A stretch of DNA of 8,615 nt from Fibrobacter sp. (GTDB lineage Bacteria; Fibrobacterota; Fibrobacteria; Fibrobacterales; Fibrobacteraceae). Shown here in pieces: positions 6,001 through 8,615 of the stretch. Positions within the stretch are counted from its first letter, which is position 1. Every line of letters begins with the position of its first letter. Location: assembly GCA_017520105.1 (NCBI GenBank), contig JAFWRL010000188.1:1-8615 (forward strand). The letters run 5' to 3'. Made by a program: the position numbers and the translations under genes. The notes beneath the pieces were generated by a model. That model worked only from the letters and a program-made list of their open reading frames with translations. It did no database searches and was not told the DNA's origin.

Positions 6001-6021
6001 GTCTACTTTCTACTGTCTACT
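6001..6021. repeat. Three tandem copies of a 7-bp unit at the mlaD stop
   Basis: GTCTACT, TTCTACT and GTCTACT follow one another without gaps. The last unit overlaps the stop codon of the MlaD-like gene (CTA at 6020-6022, read as TAG). No function is evident. It may be slippage, or part of the repeat family next to it. Confidence 0.7.
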
Positions 6022-6937
6022 AGAAAATGTCCACGTTGAGCTTGAGACCGTCCTTCTTGACGCCCTCAATCAATGAGTCAAAGTCCTTCTTGAGCTTGTC
6101 GAATTCCCTATTGACCTTGGAGGATTCGTCTTGGAACAAATGTACGGAGCCTTCGCTTTCATCAAACTTGGCGACTGCGGCTTTGCAAGAATCCGCCAAA
6201 GCGTTAGCCCGGTCCATCAAGGCATGTACACGGTCTATAATCTCACTTGCCCTTGCGGCGGTTGCATCACCACGGTCGGCAACCTGCTTGAGGGCGTTTT
6301 CAGCGTTCTCGCCAGCGGCATGGAAACCGTCCAGCAAGTCATCGACAAGCGATTTCCATTGGCGGACATCCGCTTTTGTCACGCGGACAATTTTTTTCGC
6401 CTTCTTCACCACGCGCTCTATGCGCTTGCCGTTTTCGCCGCCAATCAGCGAATCCGTAAAGAACGTCAGAGTTTGTTGGAGGCTGTCAATGTCATCAAAG
6501 ATTACAGATAAATTCTTCGATATTCCTGAAGTGCCTTCATCGTAAAGGCCCCTGACTGTATCGCCTTCGGCAACCATCTTGTCCGAATTGCCCGTCAAGA
6601 CGCTCATTTCACGCTCGCCCATGAGCCCAGCAGTCACCAAGCGGAACTCGGAATTTACGGGGATTTTCGTATCCGCATAAACCCGCGCCGTCACATAGAC
6701 CGCATCGTCCGAGAGCTTCACATCGACGATTTCGCCTTTCGCAATGCCACGGACTCGAACAAGATTTCCTGGCGAAAGCGTACCGATAGTCTCGTACCTG
6801 ACCACGAACGTATAACGCTTATGATATGGACTTGCCGGATGGAAAAAATATGCCGCCAGCCCGCACGAGACTACGATAATGAGAAAGACAATAATTGCAA
6901 GGATATTGCTCTTGAGTTTTATCAGCAAACTATTCAT
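6020..6937 (-). CDS. MlaD/MCE-domain phospholipid transport protein
   Basis: MCE proteins form periplasmic rings or tubes that carry phospholipids between membranes, usually with an MlaEF-type ABC transporter. The 305-residue protein has a short cytoplasmic start with lysines, a hydrophobic segment at about 11-32, one MCE domain at about 42-130 (ETIGTLSPGNLVRVRGI to LMGEREMSVLTGN), and a long charged helical region at about 138-305 that may build a tube. The hydrophobic segment contains VVSC-G (Cys25), a lipobox match, so it could be a lipoprotein instead of membrane-anchored. Its ATG overlaps the hprK stop by 8 bases (ATGAATAG on the coding strand) with no good ribosome binding site, which implies translational coupling. 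The ABC permease and ATPase genes are not in the window, and which MCE subtype it is cannot be decided here. Confidence 0.88.
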   Translation of the reverse strand: MNSLLIKLKSNILAIIVFLIIVVSCGLAAYFFHPASPYHKRYTFVVRYETIGTLSPGNLVRVRGIAKGEIVDVKLSDDAVYVTARVYADTKIPVNSEFRLVTAGLMGEREMSVLTGNSDKMVAEGDTVRGLYDEGTSGISKNLSVIFDDIDSLQQTLTFFTDSLIGGENGKRIERVVKKAKKIVRVTKADVRQWKSLVDDLLDGFHAAGENAENALKQVADRGDATAARASEIIDRVHALMDRANALADSCKAAVAKFDESEGSVHLFQDESSKVNREFDKLKKDFDSLIEGVKKDGLKLNVDIF

Positions 6938-7958
6938 AGAAAGACCAGTTCTGCGGATTAAAATCTAGCAAATCATCCGTGTATTCGCCCTTCGCCTTCG
7001 CCTTAATCTTTTGCAACAGCGACTCGTTGAAATCCTTCGCCACGTTCTGCCCGTTCATTTTCATGAGGGCGTTCATCGCAATGACTTCGGAAATGACGGT
7101 CATGTTCTTGCCTGGGGCCACGGGCAGTACCACCTTCGGGATACTAACGCCCATGATGTTCTCTTCCAATTCGTTGAGCCCGGTACGTTCATACGAAACG
7201 TCCTGCCGCCACGGTTGGAGTTCGACGACCATTTCGATTTTCTTGAGTTTGCGGATAGCGTGGATGCCAAACATCGAGCGGATGTCCAGAATGCCGACAC
7301 CGCGAATTTCCATGTGATGCCGAATCAGCGGATCGGGACGACCAATAATGGACTTGCCCACATGACTGATGTGAACAACATCATCGGCCACCATGCGGTG
7401 CCCACTTTCGACAAGGTCGAGTACGCATTCGGACTTGCCCACATTGCTGTCGCCCACGTAGAGCATGCCAACGCCATAGACATCGACGAGGCTCCCGTGA
7501 ATAATGGCATGCGGCGCAAAGAACTCTTCGAGTATCTGCTGCGCTATCTTGAAAAATTCAAACGTATGAAGCGTCGTGGAAAAAAGCGGGATATGCAAGC
7601 GGTTACACATCGCCTTGAGCTCGTCGTGCGGCGTCTGCGCATGCGTCACGACCCACATCGGTGCACGAAATACAGATAAATTCTCAAAAATTTTCGTTCG
7701 CGCTTCGGGGCCAACCGACTCGAGAAAATTCCATTCCGTGTGGCCAACGATTTGAATCTGCTGCGAACTATAAACTTTAGTATAACCCGCCATGGCAAGG
7801 CCCGGGCGATGAAGTCCGCTTTCTTCGATGCAAGATTCCATGTCTTCGTCGGGAGAGTGCTTCACCAACTGCAAATCCCTGCCGTAGCGGATAAAAAAGT
7901 CCCGCACCGGGAAACGTTCCCGGTGCAGGATCTTGAGATCTTTCAATCTATCAGCCAT
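6930..7958 (-). CDS. hprK: HPr kinase/phosphorylase
   Basis: HprK phosphorylates and dephosphorylates a serine of the phosphocarrier HPr in response to ATP, phosphate and sugar intermediates. The 342-residue protein has the N-terminal HprK domain (about 1-140) and the kinase domain with catalytic His154 in the HGSLVDVYG strand, Walker A GDSNVGKS (169-176), Asp192-Asp193 in RMVADDVV, and the signature EIRGVGILDI (217-226). Residues 275-310 match the conserved C-terminal part (VLPVAPGKNMTVISEVIAMN). A tail of about 20 residues after 320 lies outside the core. Its ATG shares one base with the hpf stop (TAATG on the coding strand), and no ribosome binding site is visible, so translation is likely coupled. 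No HPr or PTS gene lies nearby. In bacteria without sugar uptake by PTS this enzyme acts in regulation. Confidence 0.95.
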   Translation of the reverse strand: MADRLKDLKILHRERFPVRDFFIRYGRDLQLVKHSPDEDMESCIEESGLHRPGLAMAGYTKVYSSQQIQIVGHTEWNFLESVGPEARTKIFENLSVFRAPMWVVTHAQTPHDELKAMCNRLHIPLFSTTLHTFEFFKIAQQILEEFFAPHAIIHGSLVDVYGVGMLYVGDSNVGKSECVLDLVESGHRMVADDVVHISHVGKSIIGRPDPLIRHHMEIRGVGILDIRSMFGIHAIRKLKKIEMVVELQPWRQDVSYERTGLNELEENIMGVSIPKVVLPVAPGKNMTVISEVIAMNALMKMNGQNVAKDFNESLLQKIKAKAKGEYTDDLLDFNPQNWSFYE

Positions 7959-8275
7959 TATGCCAGTTCGGAAATCGGCTGAGACCTATGATCGTTCTGC
8001 TTGTCGTTGGCCTTCTTGAGCTGGACCTTGATGCGGTCAAGAGTCACATCGACAGCCTTGCCCATATTTTCTTCGTCGGCAGAAGCGTTAATGACGGAAC
8101 CCGTGATATTGACAGAAATTTCGCAGTGACGCAGGTGTTCGACTTCGTGGTCAAGAATTACAGAGGCGCTAGTGATATTCGGGTAAAATTTGGCCAATTT
8201 ATCCATTTCTTCCTGAATACGGTCCTGAAGACCTGCCGATGCGTTAAAGTGACGAGCAGAAAACTGAATATCCAT
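7958..8275 (-). CDS. hpf: Ribosome hibernation-promoting factor, short form
   Basis: HPF binds the decoding centre of the 30S subunit and helps ribosomes go idle in stationary phase. The 105-residue protein is the short form, with one beta-alpha-beta-beta-beta-alpha domain (MDIQFSARHFNASAGLQDRI to about 95) and a charged tail. The long-form C-terminal dimerisation domain is absent. Family marks are the early ARHFNAS strand, the basic-acidic helix, and SADEENMGKAVDVTLDRI in the last helix. GGAGGT (positions 8281-8286 read on the minus strand) is 5 nt before the ATG and fixes the start. It is the first gene of the hpf-hprK-mlaD operon. hpf beside PTS-related regulators is common next to rpoN in proteobacteria, but rpoN is not seen here. 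Confidence 0.93.
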   Translation of the reverse strand: MDIQFSARHFNASAGLQDRIQEEMDKLAKFYPNITSASVILDHEVEHLRHCEISVNITGSVINASADEENMGKAVDVTLDRIKVQLKKANDKQNDHRSQPISELA

Positions 8276-8470
8276 GATGAACCTCCGTTATGTTAATGTT
8301 TATGATTATTAACGTTTAAAATCTATTGGAACTTCTGTTCCGCAATTAAAGTATATATATCTTTTTCAGCTAAAAAACCATACCTAAATTGAATTTTAAA
8401 CAAATAATTCATCCATTTTGGAGTAATTATTACCGATTATCATCAAAAAAAAGCTTTTTATTGCTTAATG
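8276..8470 (-). promoter_or_regulatory. AT-rich leader and promoter region of the hpf operon
   Basis: About 195 bp without a gene. Read on the minus strand, TATATATACT (about 8351-8360) is a likely -10 region. No -35 box is clear, so I do not mark an exact promoter. Two inverted repeats lie between it and the hpf start: GGAAC/GTTCC (8328-8332, 8337-8341, 4-bp spacer) and GTTAAT/ATTAAC (8292-8297, 8308-8313, 10-bp spacer). Either could be an operator or a leader hairpin. Confidence 0.5.
8328..8341. promoter_or_regulatory. Inverted repeat GGAAC-N4-GTTCC in the hpf leader
   Basis: A perfect 5-bp dyad just inside the probable hpf promoter. It has the shape of an operator (for example the GAAC-N4-GTTC sites of Bacillus-type LexA) but could also be a small RNA hairpin. 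No binding protein is assigned. Confidence 0.4.
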
Positions 8471-8478
8471 TACGTCAT

Positions 8479-8615
8479 GCGGGCGGGGCCCCAGCTCAGA
8501 GTTGACGCTTACGCGTCCGTGGCTGCATTCGGTCATGAGAGTCTGCAAGCAGCCTCCCGCGACACTCATTTTGCACACTTTTGCGAAGGCCGCACGGGCC
8601 CCTCCCTGCACCCTC
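8479..8615. repeat. GC-rich palindromic element at right window edge
   Basis: Composition changes sharply from AT-rich to GC-rich at about 8479. GCGGGCGGGGCCC (8479-8491) is matched in reverse complement by GGGCCCCTCCCTGC (8596-8609) with one mismatch and one gap, like terminal inverted repeats. Inside are a perfect hairpin GACGC/GCGTC (8504-8508, 8513-8517) and GCTGC/GCAGC arms (8522-8526, 8549-8553). I recognise no gene. A minus-strand frame stays open from the window edge for about 38 codons to a stop near 8501, so a partial small gene cannot be excluded. It could be another dispersed repeat of this genome. Confidence 0.5.

Noticed and set aside
7011..7679. Plus-strand open frame of 222 codons inside hprK
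   Set aside because: The His-rich composition is typical of an antisense shadow, and it overlaps the Walker A and signature motifs of hprK.
8328..8341. LexA/SOS box upstream of hpf
   Set aside because: GAAC-N4-GTTC matches the Bacillus-type site, but this genome is probably not of that group, and hpf is not an SOS gene. Kept only as an unassigned inverted repeat.
8447..8460. Terminator at the A-run/AGCTTTTTA palindrome
   Set aside because: The stem is almost purely A-T with no loop and no GC core, so it would not form a stable terminator hairpin.

Overview
The window looks like the chromosome of a Gram-negative bacterium of moderate GC content. It carries an MCE/MlaD-type envelope protein, a DksA-like transcription factor, a ZapA-type division protein and a short-form ribosome hibernation factor. 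AT-rich promoter gaps separate coding regions rich in G/C. My best guess at the group is Fibrobacter or a relative. That guess rests on the dispersed GGAGATxCCC...GGGxATGACA repeats and the overall gene style, recalled rather than searched, so it should be held loosely.

Layout, left to right. Positions 1-152 hold AT-rich sequence and then a structured 80-bp repeat (copy 1). uvrC (DNA excision repair) is on the minus strand, 153-2054. A divergent gap leads to a plus-strand cell-division cluster: a 401-residue ZapB-like coiled-coil protein made largely of 17 fourteen-residue repeats, then zapA, then a terminator. After it come a promoter and a 6S-like RNA of about 160 nt. A cytosolic serine hydrolase gene (beta-lactamase fold) starts 12 nt after the RNA's U tract. 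Past its terminator is a second copy of the structured repeat. The minus strand then resumes with a dksA-like gene, and a third, shortened repeat follows that also looks like a terminator. Last is the overlapping minus-strand operon hpf-hprK-mlaD (8275 down to 6020). Its AT-rich leader contains two inverted repeats. The right edge (about 8479-8615) turns abruptly GC-rich and palindromic and looks like another repeat element, possibly cut by the window end.

How the genes work together. The ZapB-like protein and ZapA probably form a Z-ring accessory module. Its order with 6S RNA downstream of zapA matches the arrangement known from proteobacteria. 6S RNA, DksA and HPF are three separate devices for slowing transcription or translation in poor growth, and HPr kinase adds a nutrient-status sensor. 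The window is therefore rich in growth-rate control genes. The main points of novelty are the expanded repeat form of the ZapB-like protein, the 6S RNA joined to a serine hydrolase gene, and the cloverleaf-like repeat whose two copies differ by compensatory changes.
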